The notes beneath the pieces are model-generated. The model did not search any database, was not told where the DNA came from, and saw nothing but the letters and a program-made list of their open reading frames with translations. Shown in pieces: positions 1 to 6,180 of a stretch of 6,180 nt of DNA (the stretch's first letter is position 1; each line of letters starts with the position of its first letter). Position numbers and translations under genes: made by a program. The stretch is from a bacterium. GTDB lineage: Bacteria > Atribacterota > JS1 > SB-45 > 34-128. The stretch spans positions 1 to 6,180 of the forward strand of contig JAHIPR010000295.1 of NCBI GenBank assembly GCA_018903015.1, given 5' to 3'.

Positions 1-1776
1 CATCGCTTTTATGACTTCTTTGGTAAGCTCTTTTTCAAGGCAGATAAGCATAGCTCCGCCTTCTACGGAATAAACAGCTTTTTCTGCCAGCTTAATCTTC
101 TCAATCTTCGTGGTCAACTCAAATCCGGCTTTAAGAAGAATCTCGTACAAAATATCATCCTGGCTTGCTTTGTAGTTAATATGGTCGATATGAAGTTCTA
201 ATTGTTTTTCAAGAGACGCCTTGTCCGGTGAAATTTGTTCCGTATCCCAGATTTTAAAATTGGATTTATCGAGTTTGAAAACTTTAAAGCCTAAATCCAT
301 TTTTTTATTCTTAAACAGAGTCTGGTCTGTTTCTTTTTTAATATTTCTTATTACGCGACGGATTCGCTCTTTGCCGATATCGGCGATAGTTTTAAAACCT
401 GCTTTGTAGGCTTCTGAATTTTCGTTGCAAATTTCGGGAAGCTGAACCATTATAAATTTACGATTACCATCATCTTCTTTGTTTAGATCTAAAACCGCAT
501 GAGCAGTAGAAGCTGAGCCAGCAAAAAAATCCAAAATAATATCATTTTCATTATTAGCAACTATTGAAATAAAATGTTTTATCAACGTTGGGGGTTTGGG
601 AAAACTATAGTAATCCCTATTACCTAATAATTTCTTTAATTCGGTACCCCCATCTCTAGTCAAACCAACTTTATCTAATATAGAACGAGGTTTTTTCTTT
701 CTCTGTTGTCCGTTAGAATCATTTTCATAAAGATATAGTTTACGAAAAACCATCCATTTATCCTTAAATTGTTTAAACACAATCCTATCTTCTTTACGCA
801 ATTCCTTGAATTTAGCTTCACTTACAACCCATGTATAGTTCTTGTCTTTTGTTTTCTTAAATATAATAGATCCGTCAGGCAGAATAATTTTATATTGGAG
901 ATTGGGTCTTGAACCTAATTGTTCAGGCCTTTCAAGCGTTTTCAAAAAATATCTTCCACGATTATCTTCTAAATTGAATTTCTTTTTCTCTTCTTCTGAG
1001 AAATCAATATAAAGTCTATTTAGAACCACTTCATTTTTAGTATATGCAAGAACATATTCATGGTCTTTTGCAAAATATTTACTATCACTTCCTCCACCAG
1101 CCCTGCATTTCCAAATCAGTAATGCAATAAAATTTTCCTCTCCAAATATTTCATCACATATTTTTCTCAGATTAGATACCTCATTATCATCAATGCTTAT
1201 AAAAACAACTCCATTATCACTGAGTAAATTCTTTGCCAAAAATAATCTTGGATACATCATATTAAGCCATTTACTATGAAATCTTCCTTCTGTATCAGTA
1301 TTAGTAGAAAACTTTTTGCCCTCAGCATCAATTTGTCCGGTATATTGTAAATAGGTTTTCAGATTCTCTTTATAATCATCGGGATAAATGAAATCATTGC
1401 CAGTATTATAAGGCGGATCAATATAAATCATTTTAATTTTACCGAAGTAAGATTTTTGCAGAAGTTTTAATACTTCAAGATTATCTCCTTCAATAAATAG
1501 GTTCTCGGTAGCATCAAAGTTGACAGACTCCTCTCGGCAAGGTTTTAACGTTCCAATGCTTGAACTCTGAATAATCTTAAAACAATCGGCTTTGCCCGGC
1601 CAGGTCATCCCATAGCGTTCTTTTCCCACTTCAATTGCCTTACCCAAAGTAAGTTTTAATTTCTCAAAATCAATCTTGTCTTCATTAAAAACCTCAGGGA
1701 ATAACTGGCGTAACTTTTCTTTCTGTTCTCCAATGATATCCATTGACCTTAAATCAAGTTTTTTTATTTCTGACAT
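1..1776 (-). CDS. mod: Type III restriction-modification DNA methyltransferase (Mod), C-terminus cut off by window edge
   Basis: The frame is open for 592 codons from ATG at 1776 to base 1, with no internal stop, and runs off the left edge. The product resembles the modification subunit of Type III restriction systems, which transfers a methyl group from S-adenosylmethionine to adenine N6 and gives the Mod-Res complex its site specificity. Visible motifs are LFIEGDN (residues 93-99), the catalytic DPPY (120-123), a family-typical block HSKWLNMMYPRLFLAKNLL and VVFISIDDNE near 190-220, and the cofactor motif DFFAGSASTAHA (416-427). DPPY before FAGS is the beta-class order. The variable part between about 225 and 400 should hold the target-recognition domain. 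Family members are usually about 600-700 residues, so I infer only some tens of residues are missing. A res gene would be expected beyond the left edge. No simple-repeat tract of the kind that makes some mod genes phase-variable is seen. The family call is firm; the recognition site cannot be read. Confidence 0.93.
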   Translation of the reverse strand, partial: MSEIKKLDLRSMDIIGEQKEKLRQLFPEVFNEDKIDFEKLKLTLGKAIEVGKERYGMTWPGKADCFKIIQSSSIGTLKPCREESVNFDATENLFIEGDNLEVLKLLQKSYFGKIKMIYIDPPYNTGNDFIYPDDYKENLKTYLQYTGQIDAEGKKFSTNTDTEGRFHSKWLNMMYPRLFLAKNLLSDNGVVFISIDDNEVSNLRKICDEIFGEENFIALLIWKCRAGGGSDSKYFAKDHEYVLAYTKNEVVLNRLYIDFSEEEKKKFNLEDNRGRYFLKTLERPEQLGSRPNLQYKIILPDGSIIFKKTKDKNYTWVVSEAKFKELRKEDRIVFKQFKDKWMVFRKLYLYENDSNGQQRKKKPRSILDKVGLTRDGGTELKKLLGNRDYYSFPKPPTLIKHFISIVANNENDIILDFFAGSASTAHAVLDLNKEDDGNRKFIMVQLPEICNENSEAYKAGFKTIADIGKERIRRVIRNIKKETDQTLFKNKKMDLGFKVFKLDKSNFKIWDTEQISPDKASLEKQLELHIDHINYKASQDDILYEILLKAGFELTTKIEKIKLAEKAVYSVEGGAMLICLEKELTKEVIKAM

Positions 1777-1782
1777 ATTCTT

Positions 1783-1788
1783 CTCCTT
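1783..1788 (-). promoter_or_regulatory. Ribosome binding site of mod
   Basis: The minus strand reads AAGGAG six bases before the ATG at 1776, a near-ideal Shine-Dalgarno match and spacing. It supports this start; the protein from here (MSEIKKLDL...) begins as Type III Mod proteins commonly do. Confidence 0.8.
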
Positions 1789-1953
1789 AACCTATTGTGA
1801 TAGAGGCCGATTGTTTGCCACACTTTAAGAATCTATATTTACCTTATTAAGCCGCCACTAGAGAGCAATAAAAATAATCTTTTCTAATTTTTCTATAACA
1901 TTACTCTAATACGACAAAAGGTTTATAAAATCCTTCTTTTTGGAGAAAAAAGT

Positions 1954-1972
1954 TGCAAGGTGCAAGGTGCAA
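1954..1972. repeat. Tandem heptamer TGCAAGG, 2.7 copies
   Basis: TGCAAGG occurs twice in a row and is followed by a partial third copy, TGCAA. The block is bounded by TTGC at both ends, which adds a small inverted symmetry. It lies about 180 bases upstream of mod. Copy number could vary by slippage, but no function can be inferred from the sequence. Confidence 0.75.
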
Positions 1973-2064
1973 TTGCGGAGAATCTGCCATAATGACAAAG
2001 GGATTAAAACTAACAATGTTTACTTATAAATGGGGAAAATGTGTAAACTATGTGGAAAAATGCC

Positions 2065-2100
2065 TTCCTGAAAGCCTTATATAATAAGGGTTTCAAGGAA
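2065..2100. repeat. Imperfect palindrome with ATA loop
   Basis: The left arm TTCCTGAAAGCCTTAT (2065-2080) pairs with the right arm ATAAGGGTTTCAAGGAA (2084-2100) across a three-base loop. The pairing has one mismatch and one bulged base. There is no run of T after it on either strand, so it is not a standard intrinsic terminator. Its right arm carries ATAAGGGTTTCA, which recurs at 2216-2227 inside the next palindrome. It may be a REP-like or transposon-derived repeat. Confidence 0.75.
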
Positions 2101-2157
2101 TAATCACCTAAACGCTCTCAGACGCACAATTTTAAAAAATAGGTACTTTTACCCCTC

Positions 2158-2172
2158 AAAAACGGTGTTTTT
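2158..2172. repeat. Short AAAAAC/GTTTTT hairpin
   Basis: AAAAAC (2158-2163), loop GGT, then GTTTTT (2167-2172) form a six-base perfect stem, mostly A-T pairs. Extra T residues follow on the plus strand. The stem is too weak to call a terminator with confidence, and no plus-strand gene needs one. Confidence 0.4.
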
Positions 2173-2185
2173 TTGATTAAAATTC

Positions 2186-2241
2186 CCTCATCCCGAAATC
2201 TAAAAGTGGCTTTTTATAAGGGTTTCAGGATTTCGGGGAGG
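2186..2241. repeat. Long nested palindrome (candidate structured RNA or repeat element)
   Basis: The outer arms CCTC (2186-2189) plus CCCGAAATC (2192-2200) pair with GATTTCGGG (2229-2237) plus GAGG (2238-2241). That gives 13 base pairs with only a two-base AT bulge. Inside the loop a second hairpin, AAAAG/CTTTT with loop TGG (2202-2214), can form, followed by the shared motif ATAAGGGTTTCA (2216-2227). The structure lies about 155 bases beyond the glpK stop and on the same strand could sit in the glpK 3' untranslated RNA or the mod leader. No known riboswitch is recognised. A dispersed genomic repeat is equally possible. Confidence 0.6.
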
Positions 2242-2358
2242 CAAAAATAGGCTAAAAATGGGGGTCGTAATTGCCGATTTTTTGAAAATTAAGGCGCGTT
2301 TAAAGGCACTCTCCGTGCGTTTTTAGGGCATTATTGAAGGGGGTGGGGATGTGAAATT

Positions 2359-2375
2359 ATAAAGCTTGGCTTTAT
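2359..2375 (-). terminator. Candidate weak terminator after glpK
   Basis: ATAAAGC (2359-2365) and GCTTTAT (2369-2375) form a perfect seven-base inverted repeat with a three-base loop, starting about 22 bases past the glpK stop. On the glpK strand it is followed only by AATTTC, not a proper T run, so termination strength is doubtful. Position, more than sequence, is the reason for the call. Confidence 0.3.
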
Positions 2376-2397
2376 TTACTCTTTATATTTTTCTTTC

Positions 2398-3897
2398 TTA
2401 ATCCTCTTTTTCTTCCCATTTTAGAGACCTGCTGACTGCTTTTTTCCAGCCCTTATATAATGTCTCTTTTGTTTCTTCATCCATATTGGGGGAAAATTCT
2501 CTATCTACTTTCCATTTCTGGGCAATTTCCTCTTTGTCTTTCCAATAACCAACCGCTAAACCAGAAAGATATGCTGCACCCAGGGCAGTTGTCTCTATCA
2601 CCTTAGGTCTCACCACCGGAACTCCCAGGATATCGGATTGGAACTGCATTAAGAAGTTGTCTCTAACTGCCCCGCCATCCACTTTTAATTTTTTCAAATT
2701 AATCCCTGAATCTTTTTGAATAACTTCCAGTACATCACGACTCTGATAAGCTATTGCTTCTTCCGCTGCTCTTAAGATATGCTCTTTTTTTGCTCCCCGG
2801 GTTAGCCCTACAATGATACCCCGAGCATACATATCCCAGTAAGGAGCGCCAAGACCCACAAAGGCGGGAACTAAATAAACTCCAGTAGTATCTTTAACTT
2901 TTAGCGCATATTTTTCAATTTCTTTAGAATTTTTTATAAGCCCAATTTCATCTCTTAACCATTGGACTACAGCTCCGCCGATAAAAATACTCCCTTCTAA
3001 GGCATATTCTACTTTACCATTAACTCCCCAGGCAATAGTAGTCAAAAGACCATTCTTGGAGGGAACGATTTTTTCTCCGGTATTCATCAAGATAAAACAT
3101 CCGGTCCCATAGGTATTTTTTGCCATACCCGGCTCATAACAGGCCTGGCCAAAAAGAGCCGCCTGCTGATCTCCGGCATCACCAGAGATAGGAATTTCTG
3201 CTCCGAATATTTCTTTATCTGTGCTTCCATAAATATAACTCGAGGGCAAAACTTTGGGGAGCATCTCTCGGGGAATATCCAATTCTGTTAATATCTCCTC
3301 ATCCCAATCAAGATTATGAATATTGAATAACATTGTCCGGGAAGCATTGGAATAATCAGTTACATGAGCTTTACCTTTGGTTAAATTCCAGATAAGCCAG
3401 CTGTCCACTGTACCAAAAAGGACTTCTCCTTTTTTGGCTTTCTCCCTAACCCCACTTACATTATCTAAAATCCATTTAATCTTGGCACCGGAAAAATAGG
3501 CATCAACCACCAGCCCGGTCTTTTTTTGGATGATCTCTGCCAACCCTTTCTTCTTCAGTTGGTCACATATGGGAGCTGTCCTTCGACATTGCCATACGAT
3601 AGCGTTATAAACCGGCTTACCGGTTTTTTTATCCCAGACTATAGTAGTCTCCCTCTGGTTAGTTATGCCGATAGCGGCTATGTCTTTGGATTCTAAGCCA
3701 GTCTTATCTAAAGCAGTTTCTGCCACTTCTATCTGAGAAGACCAAATTTCCCTGGGGTCATGTTCTACCCAACCAGGTTTAGGATAGATTTGTCTAAATT
3801 CCTTACTGACAGTAGTTACTATAGTTCCATTATGATTGAAGATTATCGCTCGAGAACCGGTAGTTCCCTGATCCAGAGCCATGATGTATTTTGCCAA
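2398..3897 (-). CDS. glpK: Glycerol kinase (start corrected to TTG at 3897)
   Basis: This cytoplasmic FGGY-family kinase converts glycerol and ATP to glycerol 3-phosphate, the entry to glycerol catabolism and lipid synthesis. The product is 499 residues, the normal family length, and is collinear with E. coli GlpK to the C-terminus (WEEKED here). It shows the phosphate-binding DQGTTGS (9-15), the glycerol-contact positions R82, E83, W102, Y134, D243 and Q244, the AKNTYGTGC block near 259, and the FGGY signature region [20 protein letters not shown] near 406. The frame extends upstream to an ATG at 3936, but GGAGGTG sits eight bases before TTG 3897, and the protein then begins [15 protein letters not shown] as in homologues. 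The 13 extra residues are therefore probably untranslated. The loop that carries the regulatory His in many Firmicutes enzymes has no His here, and the E. coli GGKGGTR loop is absent. It lies 87 bases downstream of the M24-like gene, probably in one transcript. Confidence 0.97.
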   Translation of the reverse strand: MAKYIMALDQGTTGSRAIIFNHNGTIVTTVSKEFRQIYPKPGWVEHDPREIWSSQIEVAETALDKTGLESKDIAAIGITNQRETTIVWDKKTGKPVYNAIVWQCRRTAPICDQLKKKGLAEIIQKKTGLVVDAYFSGAKIKWILDNVSGVREKAKKGEVLFGTVDSWLIWNLTKGKAHVTDYSNASRTMLFNIHNLDWDEEILTELDIPREMLPKVLPSSYIYGSTDKEIFGAEIPISGDAGDQQAALFGQACYEPGMAKNTYGTGCFILMNTGEKIVPSKNGLLTTIAWGVNGKVEYALEGSIFIGGAVVQWLRDEIGLIKNSKEIEKYALKVKDTTGVYLVPAFVGLGAPYWDMYARGIIVGLTRGAKKEHILRAAEEAIAYQSRDVLEVIQKDSGINLKKLKVDGGAVRDNFLMQFQSDILGVPVVRPKVIETTALGAAYLSGLAVGYWKDKEEIAQKWKVDREFSPNMDEETKETLYKGWKKAVSRSLKWEEKED

Positions 3898-3903
3898 CCT
3901 TAA

Positions 3904-3910
3904 CACCTCC
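3904..3910 (-). promoter_or_regulatory. Ribosome binding site that fixes the glpK start
   Basis: The minus strand reads GGAGGTG, with GGAGG ending eight bases before TTG 3897. It lies inside the longer frame opened by ATG 3936, which has only a weaker purine stretch before it. The site is the main reason for choosing the TTG start. Confidence 0.85.
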
Positions 3911-3948
3911 GAATATTTCCTCGTTATTTGTTTCATTTAAAATATAAT

Positions 3949-3984
3949 AACATTTTTTCAAATTAAATAATAAAGAAAAATGTT
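3949..3984. repeat. AT-rich inverted repeat between the M24-like gene and glpK
   Basis: AACATTTTT (3949-3957) and AAAAATGTT (3976-3984) are perfect nine-base inverted arms around an 18-base A/T loop. The repeat begins directly after the stop codon of the upstream gene and ends about 50 bases before the TTG start of glpK. With one G-C pair per stem it is too weak to be a good terminator. It could be an operator or chance in AT-rich DNA. Confidence 0.4.
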
Positions 3985-5070
3985 TTAAAGTTGCAAAATG
4001 GCTGGGCGGGCTATCTTCTTACCCTTATAATTTATCTCAATCTTGGGCCAATCTGGATCATCAGTTATTATTTCATAACCTTTTTCAGTAACAAGGATAG
4101 TATCTTCGCTTTTCGCCCCTTTAATGGAAGGGTTCCAGGCAAAAGCTTGATTTGGTTGGACAATTTGGGGGGAATCAGGAGTGGTGATATAATCTCTGGT
4201 CTCATAACCCGTAGCTCCACCTTGATGGTGAAGCTTCCATTCGTCGGGATAATCGACTTCTTTATAGGCACTAATAGCATTCTGGAAAATGTCAGCAACT
4301 TTTACACCTATTTTAGTATTTAAAATAAAACTCGCATCCACTTTAGCTACCGCCCATAATTTTTCTTTTAACTCCTGGGGAATTATACCAAAATATACAA
4401 AACGAGTTATATTTACAATTAATCCTTCTCGTTCGGCACAAACAACCACCATAACATATTTCCTGATTTTTTTATCTTTTGGAATAGGGTGGCGATAAGC
4501 AAAAATTCTCTCATCAGAACCAATTAAAATTAAATGAGAGTTAATATTTTTACCCCAGAGCTTTTGGGCCAACCTACCTCTAATTTCATTTTCTGTCTCT
4601 CCTATTCTTGTGTTTTTGCAAATTTTTGACATAATCTGGGAAGTTTCTCTCCCCAAAATTCTATATTTTTTTATCTCGCCAGGTAATAAGGAAAAACGCA
4701 GCTCTTTTATCTCTTCTTGTAAATTATTTACTCCGGGCAAATAACAGTCTGCGCCCAAACGATATTTGCTTATTAAATCATTTAATGAATCTTCTTCATA
4801 CCACTGGTTAACCATAAGTTGAAAATCTTTTTTACCCAGCCCTTCTTCTTTTATTGCCCGTTCTGCTTCAATATTATTGGTCAAAACTAAAATTTTATCT
4901 TTTAAGACAATTAACCTAACTGCCCCTTCTTCGTTGGTAAAAACAACCCTGTTTTCCATGCCACTGGTCAGCCAGGCAATATTACTATTTTTAACCAGGA
5001 TAATCCCGTCTAATCCTTTATTCTCTAATAGATGATAAATTCTATTCTTTTTTACTTTTAATTCATCCAT
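3985..5070 (-). CDS. M24-fold (creatinase/aminopeptidase P-like) protein with substituted metal site
   Basis: The 361-residue product has the two-part layout of M24 proteins: a creatinase-type N-terminal domain (about 1-130, with LVKNSNIAWLTSGMENRVVF) and a C-terminal pita-bread domain (about 135-340). True M24 peptidases bind two metals through Asp, Asp, His, Glu and Glu. Aligning by eye on the NITR block, the first two Asp positions become V209 and N220. The His region reads LHHQGGATGYETRDY (280-294), the first Glu region reads AWNPS with N313, and only the last Glu (E322 in KSEDTILV) is clearly kept. It may be a non-metal hydrolase, as creatinase is, a binding protein, or an M24 subfamily with other ligands; the substrate is unknown. 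The ATG at 5070 overlaps the galK stop by eight bases, with AAGG nine bases and AGGT five bases upstream, which suggests translational coupling. There is no signal peptide, so a cytoplasmic location is likely. The fold is fairly sure; peptidase activity is doubtful. Confidence 0.85.
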   Translation of the reverse strand: MDELKVKKNRIYHLLENKGLDGIILVKNSNIAWLTSGMENRVVFTNEEGAVRLIVLKDKILVLTNNIEAERAIKEEGLGKKDFQLMVNQWYEEDSLNDLISKYRLGADCYLPGVNNLQEEIKELRFSLLPGEIKKYRILGRETSQIMSKICKNTRIGETENEIRGRLAQKLWGKNINSHLILIGSDERIFAYRHPIPKDKKIRKYVMVVVCAEREGLIVNITRFVYFGIIPQELKEKLWAVAKVDASFILNTKIGVKVADIFQNAISAYKEVDYPDEWKLHHQGGATGYETRDYITTPDSPQIVQPNQAFAWNPSIKGAKSEDTILVTEKGYEIITDDPDWPKIEINYKGKKIARPAILQL

Positions 5071-6180
5071 TATTACCTACCTTACTGCCTTGCCTTAACT
5101 CTATAACTTTAGCTCCTTCAGCAGGATAAGTTACATATATATCCAGGTTAATACCAGTAATTTTTTTATATTCATTCTTAATGCTCTTCTTAAAGGCATC
5201 AATGTAATTTTTTTCTATTAAGTTTACAGTACAACCGCCGAATCCGGCTCCAGTCATACGGGCACCTAAGACTCCCTCCTGTTTTAAAGCCAAATCAACC
5301 AGGAGGTCTAATTCAGGACAACTTACTTCATAATCATCCTTAAGACTTTGGTGTGATTTTATCATCAGTTTACCAAAAGCAGAAAAATTTTTCTCTCTTA
5401 AAGCTTGTACCCCAGTTTGAACTCTATAATTTTCTGAAATTACATGTCTGGCTCTTCGGGCAATAGTTTCGGGTAAGTGCTCTTCATATCTCTTAAATTC
5501 CTCTATGGTAACATCTCGTAAAGCACGAATTTTAGACCCTAACCTATGAGTAAAAAAATCAGCAGCCCTCTTACATTCTTCTCTTCTTTTATTATATTCA
5601 GAATCAACCAACCCTCTTTGAATCTTTGAATTACAAATTATAATCTGATAATTGCTATCTTCAAAAGAGATTAGTTCATAATTATTAGTTCTGCAATCAA
5701 TAAGGAGAGCATTACCTTTCCGCCCCAATCGTGAAACATACTGATCCATAACTCCACAGGCTACACCGACAAAATTATTCTCTGCTCTCCGACAGAGATG
5801 AGCCATTTCTACCGGTTCAATTTCCAATAAATTTAATTTTGCCATAGTTAACGCAGTAACCACCTCTAAGGCGGCAGAAGAACTTAAACCCGCTCTTTGA
5901 GGAATATTGCTGCTGAAAATAATATTTGCGCCTTGTAAAAGATATCCTGACTTTTGTATTTCATCCATCACGCCCATCAAATAATTCGCCCACGTATCTT
6001 TTTTGAGAGGAGTTAGATTATCTAAAGAAAATTTAATTTTAGTCTTATAAACCAGATCATAAACTTGAACCAGTCGATCGTTTCTTGATTGCCCCAGCAT
6101 AATTATCTCTTTTCCAATAGCCATAGGCAAAACGAAACCTTCATTATAATCGGTATGCTCTCCGATTAAATTAACTCTGC
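5063..6180 (-). CDS. galK: Galactokinase, N-terminus cut off by window edge
   Basis: This GHMP-family cytoplasmic kinase phosphorylates galactose to galactose 1-phosphate, the first committed step of the Leloir pathway. The frame stays open to the right edge, so the TTG at 6130 is not the start. The bases beyond it encode RVNLIGEHTDYNEGFV, the galactokinase signature with the catalytic Arg and the sugar-binding EHTDYN. In the visible 371 residues I also see the ATP-loop motif GLSSSAA (97-103), CGVMDQ with the likely catalytic Asp (145), EYNKRREEC (194-202), and the third GHMP motif GARMTGAGFGGC (305-316). Family proteins are usually 380-400 residues, so about 15-25 are missing. The TGA stop lies inside the first codons of the M24-like gene, which implies one transcript. 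The full motif set favours galactokinase over other GHMP sugar kinases, though an N-acetylgalactosamine or arabinose kinase cannot be wholly excluded. Confidence 0.95.
   Translation of the reverse strand, partial: RVNLIGEHTDYNEGFVLPMAIGKEIIMLGQSRNDRLVQVYDLVYKTKIKFSLDNLTPLKKDTWANYLMGVMDEIQKSGYLLQGANIIFSSNIPQRAGLSSSAALEVVTALTMAKLNLLEIEPVEMAHLCRRAENNFVGVACGVMDQYVSRLGRKGNALLIDCRTNNYELISFEDSNYQIIICNSKIQRGLVDSEYNKRREECKRAADFFTHRLGSKIRALRDVTIEEFKRYEEHLPETIARRARHVISENYRVQTGVQALREKNFSAFGKLMIKSHQSLKDDYEVSCPELDLLVDLALKQEGVLGARMTGAGFGGCTVNLIEKNYIDAFKKSIKNEYKKITGINLDIYVTYPAEGAKVIELRQGSKVGNNG

Larger units (their letters stand above)
1777..2397. other. Gene-free intergenic region with repeats and hairpins
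   Basis: These 621 bases separate the glpK stop from the mod start, both read on the minus strand. I find no credible coding frame, tRNA or other known RNA. It contains a tandem heptamer (1954-1972), an imperfect palindrome (2065-2100), a short A/T hairpin (2158-2172), a larger nested palindrome (2186-2241), a small GCAC/GTGC hairpin followed by five T on the plus strand (2306-2324), and a 7-base inverted repeat just after glpK (2359-2375). The mod promoter should lie here, but I could not find a convincing -35/-10 pair at proper spacing. The amount of dyad symmetry suggests repeat-derived or regulatory sequence rather than a decayed gene. Confidence 0.7.

Noticed and set aside
221..409. Plus-strand open frame of 62 codons
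   Set aside because: It lies wholly opposite the mod gene, has no recognisable domain, and is hydrophobic in the way antisense frames of AT-rich genes often are.
2051..2059. TGTGGAAAA resembling a DnaA box (one mismatch to TGTGGATAA)
   Set aside because: It is a single copy with no cluster of boxes, and dnaA/dnaN are not in the window, so there is no support for an origin.
1992..2084. Plus-strand frame of 30 codons starting MTKGLKLTMFTYKW
   Set aside because: It has no properly spaced ribosome binding site, its end runs into the palindrome at 2065, and it has no recognisable feature.
2306..2324. GCAC/GTGC hairpin followed by five T on the plus strand as a terminator
   Set aside because: The stem has only four pairs, and no plus-strand gene ends here.
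2339..2348. G-rich run GGGGGTGGGG as a possible G-quadruplex
   Set aside because: There are only two G runs, and four are needed for an intramolecular quadruplex.
3911..3984. TTGAAA on the minus strand as a glpK promoter -35
   Set aside because: No acceptable -10 lies 16-18 bases downstream (the best is TAAATG), and the AT-rich stretch gives such matches by chance.
3991..4498. Two plus-strand frames (110 and 69 codons) and one minus-strand frame (76 codons) over the M24-like gene
   Set aside because: All overlap a well-supported gene in other frames and show no family motif, so they are shadows.
6128..6130. TTG at 6130 as the galK start
   Set aside because: The frame continues upstream and encodes the conserved galactokinase signature RVNLIGEHTDYN, so the true start is outside the window.

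Overview
The window is AT-rich bacterial DNA. Every gene I can support lies on the minus strand, so transcription runs from high to low coordinates. Proteins start at Shine-Dalgarno-like sites (GGAGGTG, AAGGAG) and one start codon is TTG. The genes look bacterial and suggest a heterotroph, perhaps anaerobic. No marker fixes the phylum; an uncultured low-GC lineage is my guess only.

Right part (3897-6180 and on into glpK, down to 2398): a compact sugar/polyol cluster. It starts with galactokinase galK, whose first roughly 20 codons lie beyond the right edge. galK overlaps by 8 bases an M24-fold (creatinase/aminopeptidase P-like) gene whose metal-ligand positions appear mostly substituted. After 87 bases comes a full-length glycerol kinase, glpK. 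The automatic start of glpK is probably 13 codons too long: a strong ribosome binding site points to TTG at 3897, giving 499 residues. Galactokinase and glycerol kinase together would phosphorylate both products of a galactosyl-glycerol compound. That link is inference.

Middle (1777-2397): 621 bases with no supportable gene. It holds a tandem heptamer, two long imperfect palindromes that share a 12-base motif, several small hairpins, and a candidate weak terminator just after glpK. It looks like repeat-derived or regulatory DNA.

Left part (1-1776): the N-terminal 592 codons of a Type III restriction-modification methyltransferase (Mod). It has DPPY and FAGS motifs in beta-class order and a good ribosome binding site. 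Its last part and any partner restriction gene (res) lie beyond the left edge.

I see no CRISPR array, tRNA, rRNA, transposase or clearly new defence system. The points most worth a second look are the substituted M24-like protein between the two kinases and the palindrome pair in the intergenic region.
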